Assembly (NCBI GenBank): GCA_017303635.1 | Contig: JAFLCG010000007.1 | Span: 248,001 to 312,000, forward strand | DNA length: 64,000 bases | Direction of reading: 5' to 3' | From: Anaerolineae bacterium | Lineage (GTDB): Bacteria; Chloroflexota; Anaerolineae; Aggregatilineales; Phototrophicaceae | In this document: positions 27,333-35,138 of the stretch, piece after piece | Position numbering within the stretch: position 1 is the first letter of the stretch | Layout: every line of letters starts with the position of its first letter | Program-made: the position numbers and the translations under genes | Notes under the pieces: model-generated | The model's input: the letters and a program-made list of their open reading frames with translations, nothing else | What the model was told of the DNA's origin: nothing | Database searches by the model: none

Positions 27333-29897
27333 TCAGCGAGTCTCATTCACTGTTGCGACGTCGTAGCGGCGCATCATGTCGATCACATCGAAGGAGCGAA
27401 CAGCGTAGGCGATGCCATCCATGCCGCGCTTGCGCCCGGCCTCGTCGATCAGATGCAGTCGCTTGAGAATGTGACCGATCCACTGCGCGTCACCCATCTT
27501 CTCGACGGGCTGCCCGATCAGACGGGCGACCCGTTCGCGCAGCGCCGCCGCCTTGATCCAGATCGTGCCGTCCTGCCCGCGAGTCATCAGTTCGAGCGCC
27601 TGCAAGACCGCCTCTTCGCGCTCGCTCAATGCCTTGCCTTCGCTGATCTGCTCGTCGGTTTCAGCAGCCGTCGCAATCGCTTCGAGCAACCCTTTGATGC
27701 TGCCCTGTTCCTCGAAGAAAGCCGCCAGCGCGACCAACGGCGACCACAACTCACCGGAGCGATTGTGCAGGGTATGCAGTGCCGGACGGTCGGAATAGTT
27801 GACTTGCACAGTATGAAAGTGGGTCAGCGCCAGGGTGTAGAGCAGATGGCGAATCGCTGCGCCGTCAAAGTCCGGTGGGAACGATGGCATCTTCTTGTCC
27901 GTGCGACGCATCGGGATGGCAATGCAGCGCGAGGCGAGAATGTCCTCCATCCCCATGATGGCCGCCAGAATCTTCGGTGAATACACATCGAACGCTTGCG
28001 GTTTCATGTCCTCCCCGATCAGCCGGATAGCAGGCATCCCCTGCTTGTACCCGCTGTTGAGGAGCTGGCGAATCTGCTGCATTCCAGGGTCTTTGGGATT
28101 GTGATAGCGTTCGGCCTCGTCGATGCCCACCGTGCAGCTCGTGTAGTGGATCAGCCGGAACATGGACGGCCCGGTCGGATCAGAAGTCGTGACCATATTG
28201 AAGGCCAGCGGTTGCATCACGCGCATGACCGTACTCTTGCCGCTGTTCTTCGGCCCGTTCAATGCCAGGTAGGGATAGGCTGGGAACATGGTGTAGAAGT
28301 AGGTGCCAATCGTCCACAGCGTCAGGATGGCGCTCTCCACCGGCGAGCGGAAATCGACATAGCCAGTGAACAGATCATGCACCGCGTTGAAGACCTGAGC
28401 CGGTTCAACCGTTTCACCGCGCAGGAACCGCTGAATGTCAGCAAAACGCCAACGCATCAGAAACTCGGAGCCTTCCGGTAGCACGCGAAGCGCCACCTCA
28501 CGCCCGTCAAGTCGGATGATTTGTTCCTCGCTGAGCCGCACTAACTCGCGCGATGACGTGACCAGGTACGGTTGGGTATTCAACTTCTTGTCCTTGGTGC
28601 GCTCCACAACCGACACGGTGACAATCGCCACATCCCGCTGGAAACCTAGTGCCGGGGAGAGCAGCGGGATATCGTCCCCTAGAATCTGCGGCATATCAAC
28701 GTCAGCTTCCTTATCGTGTTTCTTCTTCGCCGCCCGCAGCAGGTCGTTGAAAGCACGTCCCTTGACACCCTGCTTCGCCAGTGCCGCACGGAACTCGCTC
28801 AACTCCATCTCGTCGAGATCGACCGCATGGGTGAACAGCGCCCGGATCGCGTCTTTCTTGTCCAATCCATCGAGAAACGCAGTGCGCTCGATCTCGGTTT
28901 GAAGCCACGTCTTCGCTTTGTTGAGCGCCGCCTGTACATCCTCGACCGCTGCACCCTGCACCAACCAGTCATTCGCATCTTTCACGCCGTCGGGCAGACG
29001 CGGGATGAGGGCATTGGGACCGAGCGAACGGGCAATCTCGCGGTTCTTTTCCATCGCCTCAGGGGTGTTGTCGAGCGCGACGAACACCCGGCGATGCTTC
29101 CGCAGTTCGGTCAGCAGATCGTCGGATACATACATCCCGGCAATTGCCAGCGTCGGGAAACCCCACTCGCCGAAGCTGATGGCGTCTGCCTGTCCTTCAA
29201 CCAGGACCACTTGATCGGCATCCGCCGCATACAGATGGTTGGCATACGGACGGCGCTCCCCCAACAGGTCACGCGGTGGGTTGTAATGCTGCTTGCCTTC
29301 AACCGAGCGCCCGCTCAGATAGACCAAACGCCCCTTCTCCAGATGGACGTACACGATCATGCCCGCGGGGAACTTGGCGATTACACCTCGCCACTTGTCG
29401 GGCAGGTTGAGATCAGCCAGCAGCTTCCGCTTGTCCTGCGGCATGAAGCCAAGCCGTGCATTGCGAACAGTCGCGAGCTGCCATCCACGCGTCTTGGTCA
29501 CATAGTTCAAGGCAGTGGGCGTATTCAGTAGTGCCTCGTGCAGCCGCTGCACCAGTTGCCGTTCCGCCCAGACTGGTGACTTGTGGAAGTCATTCGCAGC
29601 ATCAATATCGATCCCAGCCCGCTGCGCCAGGTATCGCACGACTTCCCAGAACATGGTGGCATCGCGGTTGTTCCAGCGGTTGTCGTAGCCGAGCAGATGC
29701 CGCCCGGCGAAGTCGAACACATCCCCGTGTTCGCCACGTGAATTCCAGAAATACAGCCCGGTCTGGGGTGTCACCACCAGGCTGTCATGCTCAACGCCGA
29801 CGAAGCGCGCCCCCTGGCGCTTGAGGGTGAACTTTTCACCGACGATCTGCTCAATCGGGCTCGCGGAGCGTATCTGCTCCAAATCAATGCTCATCAT
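27333..29897 (-). CDS. plasmid-type primase-helicase (Toprim + AAA+/DUF3631-like)
   Basis: About 854-aa replication protein of mobile-element type. Residues 10-70 match the DnaG CHC2 zinc-domain fold (SPIEQIVGEKFTLKRQG, GDVFDFAGRHL), yet the cysteine/histidine ligands are gone. A Toprim core follows around 228-300 (VVLVEGQADAISFG, RVFVALDN). An AAA+ region has Walker A GPKNSGKST near 550, Walker B GIDEAERY near 590 and ILASRCIAIPMRR, as in DUF3631-like helicase domains; the end looks like a winged helix. The ATG pair at 29897/29894 follows GGAGACAGG and lies about 70 bases after a promoter-like palindrome; a more upstream ATG at 29969 would sit at the transcription start. It probably primes and unwinds an integrated plasmid or ICE with ParB/ParA upstream. 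Confidence 0.8.
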   Translation of the reverse strand: MMSIDLEQIRSASPIEQIVGEKFTLKRQGARFVGVEHDSLVVTPQTGLYFWNSRGEHGDVFDFAGRHLLGYDNRWNNRDATMFWEVVRYLAQRAGIDIDAANDFHKSPVWAERQLVQRLHEALLNTPTALNYVTKTRGWQLATVRNARLGFMPQDKRKLLADLNLPDKWRGVIAKFPAGMIVYVHLEKGRLVYLSGRSVEGKQHYNPPRDLLGERRPYANHLYAADADQVVLVEGQADAISFGEWGFPTLAIAGMYVSDDLLTELRKHRRVFVALDNTPEAMEKNREIARSLGPNALIPRLPDGVKDANDWLVQGAAVEDVQAALNKAKTWLQTEIERTAFLDGLDKKDAIRALFTHAVDLDEMELSEFRAALAKQGVKGRAFNDLLRAAKKKHDKEADVDMPQILGDDIPLLSPALGFQRDVAIVTVSVVERTKDKKLNTQPYLVTSSRELVRLSEEQIIRLDGREVALRVLPEGSEFLMRWRFADIQRFLRGETVEPAQVFNAVHDLFTGYVDFRSPVESAILTLWTIGTYFYTMFPAYPYLALNGPKNSGKSTVMRVMQPLAFNMVTTSDPTGPSMFRLIHYTSCTVGIDEAERYHNPKDPGMQQIRQLLNSGYKQGMPAIRLIGEDMKPQAFDVYSPKILAAIMGMEDILASRCIAIPMRRTDKKMPSFPPDFDGAAIRHLLYTLALTHFHTVQVNYSDRPALHTLHNRSGELWSPLVALAAFFEEQGSIKGLLEAIATAAETDEQISEGKALSEREEAVLQALELMTRGQDGTIWIKAAALRERVARLIGQPVEKMGDAQWIGHILKRLHLIDEAGRKRGMDGIAYAVRSFDVIDMMRRYDVATVNETR

Positions 29898-29972
29898 CCT
29901 GTCTCCATGCAAAGTTGAAGAGAACGTGTGCTGTGACAGCACGGTTTGAAACTTGATCTTCAGTTGCATGAG

Positions 29973-30025
29973 GGGATAGGCTGTGATACATTGTGAGTGT
30001 CAAGGTCACAGATGTATCACAGCCT
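29973..30025 (-). promoter_or_regulatory. large palindrome enclosing a primase promoter
   Basis: AGGCTGTGATACAT (29978-29991) is repeated inverted and exact at 30012-30025; inside it TGTGA (29992-29996) and TCACA (30006-30010) extend the symmetry except for one extra G. On the minus strand a TTGACA lies exactly in the central loop (30003-29998), with TATCCC at 29978-29973 as a possible -10 (19-base spacer). The arrangement fits an operator for self-control of the primase gene, or an origin/centromere site. A 6-bp hairpin with a T-rich tail (30029-30060, plus strand) adjoins it. Confidence 0.65.
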
Positions 30026-30104
30026 GCCGCCCACGTGCCTCACCGCAGTGGGCATTTTCTTTTCTAGGGCGGTGATCGTGTACGGCTATTCATCCTGATC
30101 CTCC

Positions 30105-30130
30105 AAAAGGTTTGCGCGCGCAAACCTTTT
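30105..30130. terminator. 26-bp perfect palindrome at the parB stop
   Basis: AAAAGGTTTGCGC followed by its exact complement GCGCAAACCTTTT (30105-30130). As RNA this gives an 11-bp or longer stem flanked by A and T runs, a bidirectional rho-independent terminator; the parB stop codon (30131-30129) overlaps its edge. A ParB-binding centromere is an alternative reading. It does not match the chromosomal parS consensus. Confidence 0.7.
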
Positions 30131-31328
30131 ATTCATTGCTCGTCAGATATCGTTCCGCTTCCCCGATCAATTTCCTCATAGCTTGCAACCGTGCGCGGGC
30201 AATGCTTGCGTCACCTTCTTGGCGAATTAGAGCGCGTGCAAGTTCCTGTGGTGTGGTAGTGCCGATGTTCTGCGTTACCTTTGCCATCTTGAGCGCTGTA
30301 GGTGACAACTTATCTAAAGGATCATCATCGCTTTCGTTGGAGTCTTCACCCTCACAAAGTTCTTTGACCTGCTTGGCAGTGAGATTGAAATCGATGATCT
30401 GCCGAACAATTTCAGCGTGATACTCAGCAGAAACAGCAACAACATGGCGAAGGCGAAATTCCTCAATTCCGTGCCGATCAGCAAGTTCAAGTGCTTCATC
30501 GGAAAGTGAAAGCAGGGACTTGATCAAGCTGAACTGTGTCTTCTTGATCCCACCCATTGCACTGAGTACAGCGTCGGTATATTCGCGCTTCCCTCGCAAA
30601 TCCAATTCAAGCGCCTGACGGTAAAACTCATTCGTCACGGCATAGGCCGGAATCTCATACCCGTGTACGGTGAGCAAGAGCAGCGCCGCTTGCCGGGCCA
30701 GCGCCACCGCGGTCAGCCCGGAACGTGCCGTGTTCTCCTTGGCCTGCCGGAACACGGACGATTTCCGTTCAGGGATGATGATGCAGGGTATCGTCCCATC
30801 GCCGGTGTAATTGGGGATAAAGTCGCGCAGCAACCATGTCGCCCAGTAGCGTCGCTCACCCGTCTCGATGCGGAACAATCTAGTCACGCCTTGCGAGATA
30901 TCCACCACCGTCAGCGGATTGACCTGCCCATCATCGCGGATCGTCACCGCCAGATTGACCAGATCGTGCAAAAGCTGCTCTTCTGGTGAGAGGGTTGTGC
31001 TGGTTTCTTCGTCGCGTTCTTCATCAGGACTGGGGAGCAACTCCAGCACATTGTTGAACGGTCGCCCGCGCTGCCGCGCTGCAATCTGGACGATTTGCAC
31101 CAGTTCGCGCAGCGCCTGTGTCGGTGTGGCCTGATTGGAGTGAAAGCGCATATGGATGCTCTCCGGCAGCACCCTGCGCGGTTGCACTGGATCGGGGTGC
31201 ACCATCTCCAGCAGCAGCCGCTCGACGCGCAGGCTGTTGTCCTGAAAAGCCTGAGGCGCATCACCGAGTAAATCCGCCGTGACTGATGCCAGCAGGTCAT
31301 CGACGCGGTTCGTCGTGGATTTCGCCAT
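30129..31328 (-). CDS. ParB-like partition protein
   Basis: 399-aa centromere-binding protein expected to partner the adjacent ParA. ParB-type core from about residue 105: IRDDGQVNPLTVV, the ETGERRYWATWLL box near 155 and KENTARSGLTAVALARQAALL near 195, followed by an HTH region (LSAMGGIKKTQFSLIKSLLS). The N-terminus is charged and includes an insertion (ERDEETSTTLSPEEQ) not usual for chromosomal ParB. The start codon abuts the ParA stop (TAAATG), so the two are translationally coupled. Together with the primase-helicase downstream this is plasmid-type partition and replication gear. Chromosomal ParB is less likely given the lack of dnaA, gidB or rnpA nearby. Confidence 0.85.
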   Translation of the reverse strand: MAKSTTNRVDDLLASVTADLLGDAPQAFQDNSLRVERLLLEMVHPDPVQPRRVLPESIHMRFHSNQATPTQALRELVQIVQIAARQRGRPFNNVLELLPSPDEERDEETSTTLSPEEQLLHDLVNLAVTIRDDGQVNPLTVVDISQGVTRLFRIETGERRYWATWLLRDFIPNYTGDGTIPCIIIPERKSSVFRQAKENTARSGLTAVALARQAALLLLTVHGYEIPAYAVTNEFYRQALELDLRGKREYTDAVLSAMGGIKKTQFSLIKSLLSLSDEALELADRHGIEEFRLRHVVAVSAEYHAEIVRQIIDFNLTAKQVKELCEGEDSNESDDDPLDKLSPTALKMAKVTQNIGTTTPQELARALIRQEGDASIARARLQAMRKLIGEAERYLTSNE

Positions 31329-32150
31329 TTACGCACCCGCCTTCAGGTAACGCACCAGCGCCGCCACCACCTGAATGTACGCCCTGCTCGCCGACGAACG
31401 TGGATCGTAGTGAAACAGGCTTTGGTGATTGTGATGGGCGTAGGACACGGCTTCGTTAACCGGGATCACGCCCAGTACCAGCTTGCCCAGCACCGGATGC
31501 GCCTGAATCTCCGCCAGCAGATGATTGTGTCCGCGCACACGGGTGTCCATCTTGGTGACGAGCATACCGCTGACGCGCAGGTTTGGGTGCCGCCAGCCGT
31601 CGCGGATGTCGTTGATCTTTTGAATGACGCTCGTCAAGCCGACCGTCTCTAGGTAGCGCGGCTCGACCGGCACAATCGCATCGGTCGCGGCCAGCAATCC
31701 CATCTCGGTCATGAGGGAAAAGGACGGGCGTGTGTCGATGACCACCGCCGCATACTGCCTGGCGATCTTGTTGAGTGGATCAGCCAGGCGATACGGCGCA
31801 CCTGCCACGCCCATCAGTTCACGCTCTGCGCCTTCCAGCATGGGGGAGGCAGGTAGCACATGCAGGTTCTCATCCCACTGGCTCTGGACGATGCAGTTGA
31901 GCAGCGTTTGCGGCGCATTCTGACGATCTGCCATCAGCACTCGGTAGAGGCTATCATCTGCGCCGTAGTCCTTGCGCCCGGTTGTGACCAACGACGCATG
32001 ACCCTGCGAGTCGGTATCAATGAGCAGCACACGGCAGTTCGAGGCGTTGGCGCGCCGCAGCAGTTGACTGATGCCCAGCGCGATATTGGTGGCGGACGTG
32101 GACTTGCCTACGCCCCCTTTGTGATTGGTGAATACGAACACACGAGTCAT
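31329..32150 (-). CDS. parA: ParA-family partition ATPase
   Basis: 273-aa Walker-type ATPase that moves or positions DNA bound by ParB. Deviant Walker A HKGGVGKST at residues 10-18, Walker A-prime LLIDTDSQGHAS, and VVIDTRPSFS as Walker B; SGMLVTKMDTR follows. The ATG at 32150 is chosen because AAGGGAAA stands about eight bases upstream; two earlier in-frame ATGs lie too close to, or before, that site. An 18-base inverted repeat sits 20 bases upstream and may be the autoregulatory operator. It lacks an N-terminal HTH, so repression, if any, would need ParB or another factor. Confidence 0.9.
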   Translation of the reverse strand: MTRVFVFTNHKGGVGKSTSATNIALGISQLLRRANASNCRVLLIDTDSQGHASLVTTGRKDYGADDSLYRVLMADRQNAPQTLLNCIVQSQWDENLHVLPASPMLEGAERELMGVAGAPYRLADPLNKIARQYAAVVIDTRPSFSLMTEMGLLAATDAIVPVEPRYLETVGLTSVIQKINDIRDGWRHPNLRVSGMLVTKMDTRVRGHNHLLAEIQAHPVLGKLVLGVIPVNEAVSYAHHNHQSLFHYDPRSSASRAYIQVVAALVRYLKAGA

Positions 32151-32170
32151 TGCCATTTCCCTTTCTGACA

Positions 32171-32188
32171 CAAAATCGACCGATTTTG
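32171..32188. promoter_or_regulatory. inverted repeat upstream of parA
   Basis: CAAAATCG (32171-32178), two bases, then CGATTTTG (32181-32188): an 8-bp symmetric site ending 20 bases before the parA ATG on the minus strand. Placement over the ribosome binding/promoter zone suggests an operator for the par operon or a partition site. Confidence 0.55.
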
Positions 32189-32311
32189 CTGCCGCTGGCA
32201 AGGACTTGGCAGAGCTGTGGTACAGTCTCTACCGGAAGTCTTGCTTCACGAGTCAGCGGGCTTCTGGGCAGTGGGGGAGACACAACCTCCTCCATTGCCT
32301 GCCGAAGCCAA

Positions 32312-32820
32312 TCACGATAAAGTTGTCATGAAGCGCGTGAGTTGGTCACGCTGAGGAAATGTAATGCTCAGGAAGAACGCAGCCACCTGGTCCTCGCTCA
32401 ATTGTTCTTCCCTGATCCATCGGGTGGAGCTAGTTTGGAGCCAGTTCGAACATCCAGCCAATGCGCTGGATGTTTGCATTTCAGGGGTTCCCTCACGTTC
32501 GCGTCGTGCTCTATCTGAGAGGTCTTTCAGATAGGCAAACGGCGCTCGCAGTTCCAACACAATCTTTCCATCAACGTTTACAACCACCCGCTTGACCATG
32601 TGATGCAGCAGCTCTTTCTATGCGCTGCTATCAAGTCGATTTGCGCGATGATTCCGAGTGCCAACTCCAAATTCTCGATATGATACTGCTGCTGTTGTGT
32701 CATACCTTCCAGCGTCGCGCGTAGTTTCATACGACGGTCCTGCCACTCTGCCCACAGCGAATTCCACAGGTCTTCCGAGATTTTCCCCGTCGCCCGTAGC
32801 CGCTCTATCGCTTGAGCCTA
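32312..32820 (-). pseudogene. C-terminal remnant of a serine recombinase
   Basis: Two frames joined by a frameshift near 32612 reconstruct the tail of a large serine recombinase: KISEDLWNSLWAEWQDRR, then MTQQQQYHIENLELALGIIA, then HHMVKRVVVNVDGKIVLELR and APFAYLKDLSDRARRERE. The VKRVVVNVDGKIVLELR segment is typical of the region after the recombinase zinc ribbon. The catalytic resolvase domain and the zinc ribbon are absent; a TAG at 32820-32818 stands at the 5-prime edge. This is probably what remains of the integrase that inserted the par/primase module. The longest intact frame is 95 codons (32312-32599). Confidence 0.65.
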
Positions 32821-33009
32821 GATGTCCGGGAATGCGCCGCGTGTCACTTGCAACGCAATCTGGAGCGGATCGCAATCGTAGTCGATGTCTTCCGTATCAA
32901 AGGTGTTCCAGAACGGGTCGAAGGCAGCAACAGCAGATGCCATCAAGAGCAGCGGATCGCCCGTGATCGCCACAGCGAGCAGGCCGTACATGGTTTCTAA
33001 TGTTTCCAA
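32818..33009 (-). CDS. small uncharacterised frame ahead of the recombinase remnant
   Basis: 63-codon frame starting METLETMYGLLAVAITG, rich in acidic residues near its end (TFDTEDIDYDCDPLQ). It is in the same frame as the first recombinase piece, separated only by the TAG at 32818-32820, so it may be the upstream part of one damaged gene or an unrelated short protein. No family recognised. Its start overlaps, on the opposite strand, the region just before the DUF1963 gene. Confidence 0.3.
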   Translation of the reverse strand: METLETMYGLLAVAITGDPLLLMASAVAAFDPFWNTFDTEDIDYDCDPLQIALQVTRGAFPDI

Positions 33010-33065
33010 GCCATGCCCTCCTTATAATGAGGAAAGAGCTTGCAAAGTACAGTTGGGAGCGCAAA

Positions 33066-34025
33066 ATGTTTAGTGATGTTGGAGCGTTGCGGTCCCAGAT
33101 TCGGGCCTACAAGCTGCACCGTCTAGAAGATCAACTGGTCAGTTTAGCCAAACCGTGCATCCGCATGGTGCCTGTTCGGATAGATGATGATACAGTCCCT
33201 ATGGGTGCTTCCAGGTTTGGGGGTCATCCTGACGTGCCAAAAGGATTTGAATGGCCCCATTGGGGGGGCAAACCGCTGACATTTATTGGACAATTCAACC
33301 TTGCCGAGGTTGCGCTGCATGATGTGTCGAACCTTCTACCCAAGTCAGGGAGGCTGTATTTCTTTTTTGAAGCCGCAGAGCTTCCCTACGGGAAGTCCGA
33401 CGAGCGAGACAGATGGAGGGTGTTGTTCTTCGAGGATGAAACAAGTCCTTTGATCCGGATGCCCCATCCGACCTTGCGCTTTGCGGATTCTATTGTTCCC
33501 GATTTCACACACACAATAAAAGCACTTCCAGCCCACGTGCTTACATTCTCAAGTGAAGTATCACTACCACCAATCTACGGTGATGAGACAGCCGACTATG
33601 GAATTTCATTCGAAACCCTTCCTCAAGTCGCACCGACTACGAAGAACGAATCGGATAACCCAACGCGGTCTGAACACGACCTTTATTGGGAGTTATACGC
33701 GCAATCGAGACCAGGACCACGCCACTTCTGGTTGGGTCATCCAGACCGAATTCAGTATTTCATCGAATGGAATGCAGTGGTGTTGAGCCAACGCATTATG
33801 CCTGAAGGGACTGATGCTTGGGGAAACAGTATGTTTTCCCCTGAACAAATTTCTGGCCGAATTCGGCCAGAAATGGCGCAATGGCAGTTCCTGTTTCAGA
33901 TTGACAGCGATGATAGTCTGAATGTGATATGGGGCGATGTGGGCACGTTGTACGTATGCATTCCAAAGGTGAGCCTTGCCATGCGGGATTTCGATGCCTG
34001 TTGGACAATCATGCAGTGCAGTTGA
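33066..34025 (+). CDS. DUF1963 (YwqG-like) protein
   Basis: About 319-aa cytosolic protein of the DUF1963/YwqG family, whose molecular role is unknown. Diagnostic stretches: SRFGGHPDVPKGFEWPHWGG, LTFIGQFNLAEVA, GRLYFFFE, HFWLGHPDRIQ, and QFLFQIDSDD with WGDVGTLYVCI at the end. The ATG at 33066 follows GGGAG by seven bases and is preferred to frames opening at 33000 or 33030. It stands alone, divergent from the recombinase remnant and convergent with a small minus-strand frame, so it may be cargo of the inserted module or ordinary chromosome. Confidence 0.8.
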   Translation: MFSDVGALRSQIRAYKLHRLEDQLVSLAKPCIRMVPVRIDDDTVPMGASRFGGHPDVPKGFEWPHWGGKPLTFIGQFNLAEVALHDVSNLLPKSGRLYFFFEAAELPYGKSDERDRWRVLFFEDETSPLIRMPHPTLRFADSIVPDFTHTIKALPAHVLTFSSEVSLPPIYGDETADYGISFETLPQVAPTTKNESDNPTRSEHDLYWELYAQSRPGPRHFWLGHPDRIQYFIEWNAVVLSQRIMPEGTDAWGNSMFSPEQISGRIRPEMAQWQFLFQIDSDDSLNVIWGDVGTLYVCIPKVSLAMRDFDACWTIMQCS

Positions 34026-34028
34026 GTG

Positions 34029-34289
34029 CTAAATCCCGAACTCCCTAATGCTCACCGACAGAAGGGGAATGGGAGTGAGGTTCGCCAGGCTGCGCGCTGC
34101 CGTCGCGCAGCGTCCGGTATAGGTGACGATCTCCGTCACCGCCTCGACGAGCTGTGGACGTGGTACCTGAGCGAAGCCGCCGAGCAGGTGGGGCTGCTGC
34201 GCGAGTAGCTCCATCCCCTTCAGATCGAGGGGTGGAATAGACAACAGGCAGGACATGAATTCGTTCAAGGCAAACGAAACGTTGTCCAT
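34029..34289 (-). CDS. hypothetical small protein
   Basis: 86-codon frame starting MDNVSFALNEFMSCLL, with AAAGG ten bases before the ATG. The middle (LLAQQPHLLGGFAQVP, AVTEIVTYTGRCATAARSL) looks protein-like and the base composition is GC-rich compared with the fragments to its right. No family was recognised. It may be a small gene of the mobile module; a non-coding frame cannot be excluded. Confidence 0.3.
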   Translation of the reverse strand: MDNVSFALNEFMSCLLSIPPLDLKGMELLAQQPHLLGGFAQVPRPQLVEAVTEIVTYTGRCATAARSLANLTPIPLLSVSIREFGI

Positions 34290-34314
34290 TGCTGTCAGCC
34301 TTTTCTGCCAGGCT

Positions 34315-34425
34315 GTGGAAACGTGCCGGCAAGGGAACACCATCTTGGAGCGGTAAGGTATTCGTATAGTACAGTTCTGGGGCATGTACGACCCCCATTA
34401 TCAGCGGGGATGATTCTGTTCGGAA
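34315..34425 (+). pseudogene. fragment of the TIM-barrel isomerase gene
   Basis: Shares CAGTTCTGGGGCATGTA and flanking sequence with the intact isomerase at 25007-25864 (parent positions about 25140-25250), including GGAAAC-TGC at its left edge and GATGATTCTGTTCGG-like sequence at its right. Several indels break the frame and only some 110 of about 860 bases remain. Confidence 0.65.
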
Positions 34426-34450
34426 AACAAGTGTAAATGGAGCTGAAGTC

Positions 34451-34684
34451 ATGACGGGCAAAATACACCGTCTTTTGTTGTCAGGATGTGTGATTTTGAT
34501 CACAAGGTATCGGCGAAGGCTGTGCGCGGAGCGATAGTTGTAATCGCCGATATGTTGCGGGAACAGGGCGAACGCACTGTGTCATCAATCCGTGAGGCTG
34601 GCGGTAGCGCCAGTTTCTTTTACAGCGATGTTCGTCAACCGGATCAGTCATGACCGAGCTAAAGTTGAGCGTGGAATATTGCAG
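34451..34684 (+). pseudogene. internally deleted copy of the second SDR gene
   Basis: Starts at ATGACGGGCAAAAT, matching the start of the SDR at 25895, and keeps TTTTGATCACA from the cofactor site. From AGCGATAGTTGTAAT to CAACCGGATCAG it differs from the parent at only about five of 118 bases. It then jumps some 360 bases to TGACCGAGCTAAAGTTGAG (parent 26478 onward) before running straight into permease sequence at about 34684. Small deletions near 34507 and 34525 break the nucleotide-binding motif, so the copy is dead. Confidence 0.8.
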
Positions 34685-35040
34685 GGGCAACCACATTCCA
34701 GATCCTCTAGCGCATCATCTTCCCGATTCTTCGTCCCACTACCGCGACAATCATTATCCTGAATGCGCTTTGGATATGGAATGACTATCTACTGCCCTCG
34801 TTGGTCTTGTTCATCAATGACCGAAGGCTGCCACTTTCAACGTTCCCGTTATATGGGCAGTACACCAGCGATTACGGGGTGGCGATGGCCGGCTTGATCT
34901 TGTCGATCGCGCCAGTGATTGTGTTCTATATTTTCATGCAGCGGAACATTCTCAGGGGCATTGCGGAAGGGGCAGTCAAACAGGCGCTGTTTGTCCAGAA
35001 ACCGTTGTTCATCTGGCACCAGCGCCCTGGCAATCACTAA
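34681..35040 (+). pseudogene. C-terminal fragment of an ABC sugar permease (MalG type)
   Basis: One frame reads ATTFQIL-stop-RIIFPILRPTTAT, then IIILNALWIWNDYLLPSLVL and ending QRNILRGIAEGAVKQ plus a short tail. Family members have tryptophan where the stop (TAG, 34708-34710) lies, so a single TGG to TAG change explains it. Only the region after the EAA loop is present; the 5-prime side is fused to SDR remnant. It is a different permease from the one at 19426-20397, with little similarity outside the family signature, so it comes from another or lost transporter. Confidence 0.75.
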
Positions 35041-35138
35041 GGCATCGCATACATTTTAGATGCCTTGAGGCATCTTGTAGAGTAGGTCGCTAGCCGCCTA
35101 TCTAGAGTGCCACTCAGCATATACCTGGACGTAGAAGA

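Noticed and set aside
27321..29531. Several long plus-strand frames across the primase-helicase gene
   Set aside because: They lie antisense to Walker and Toprim motifs and have low-information composition; no start signals.
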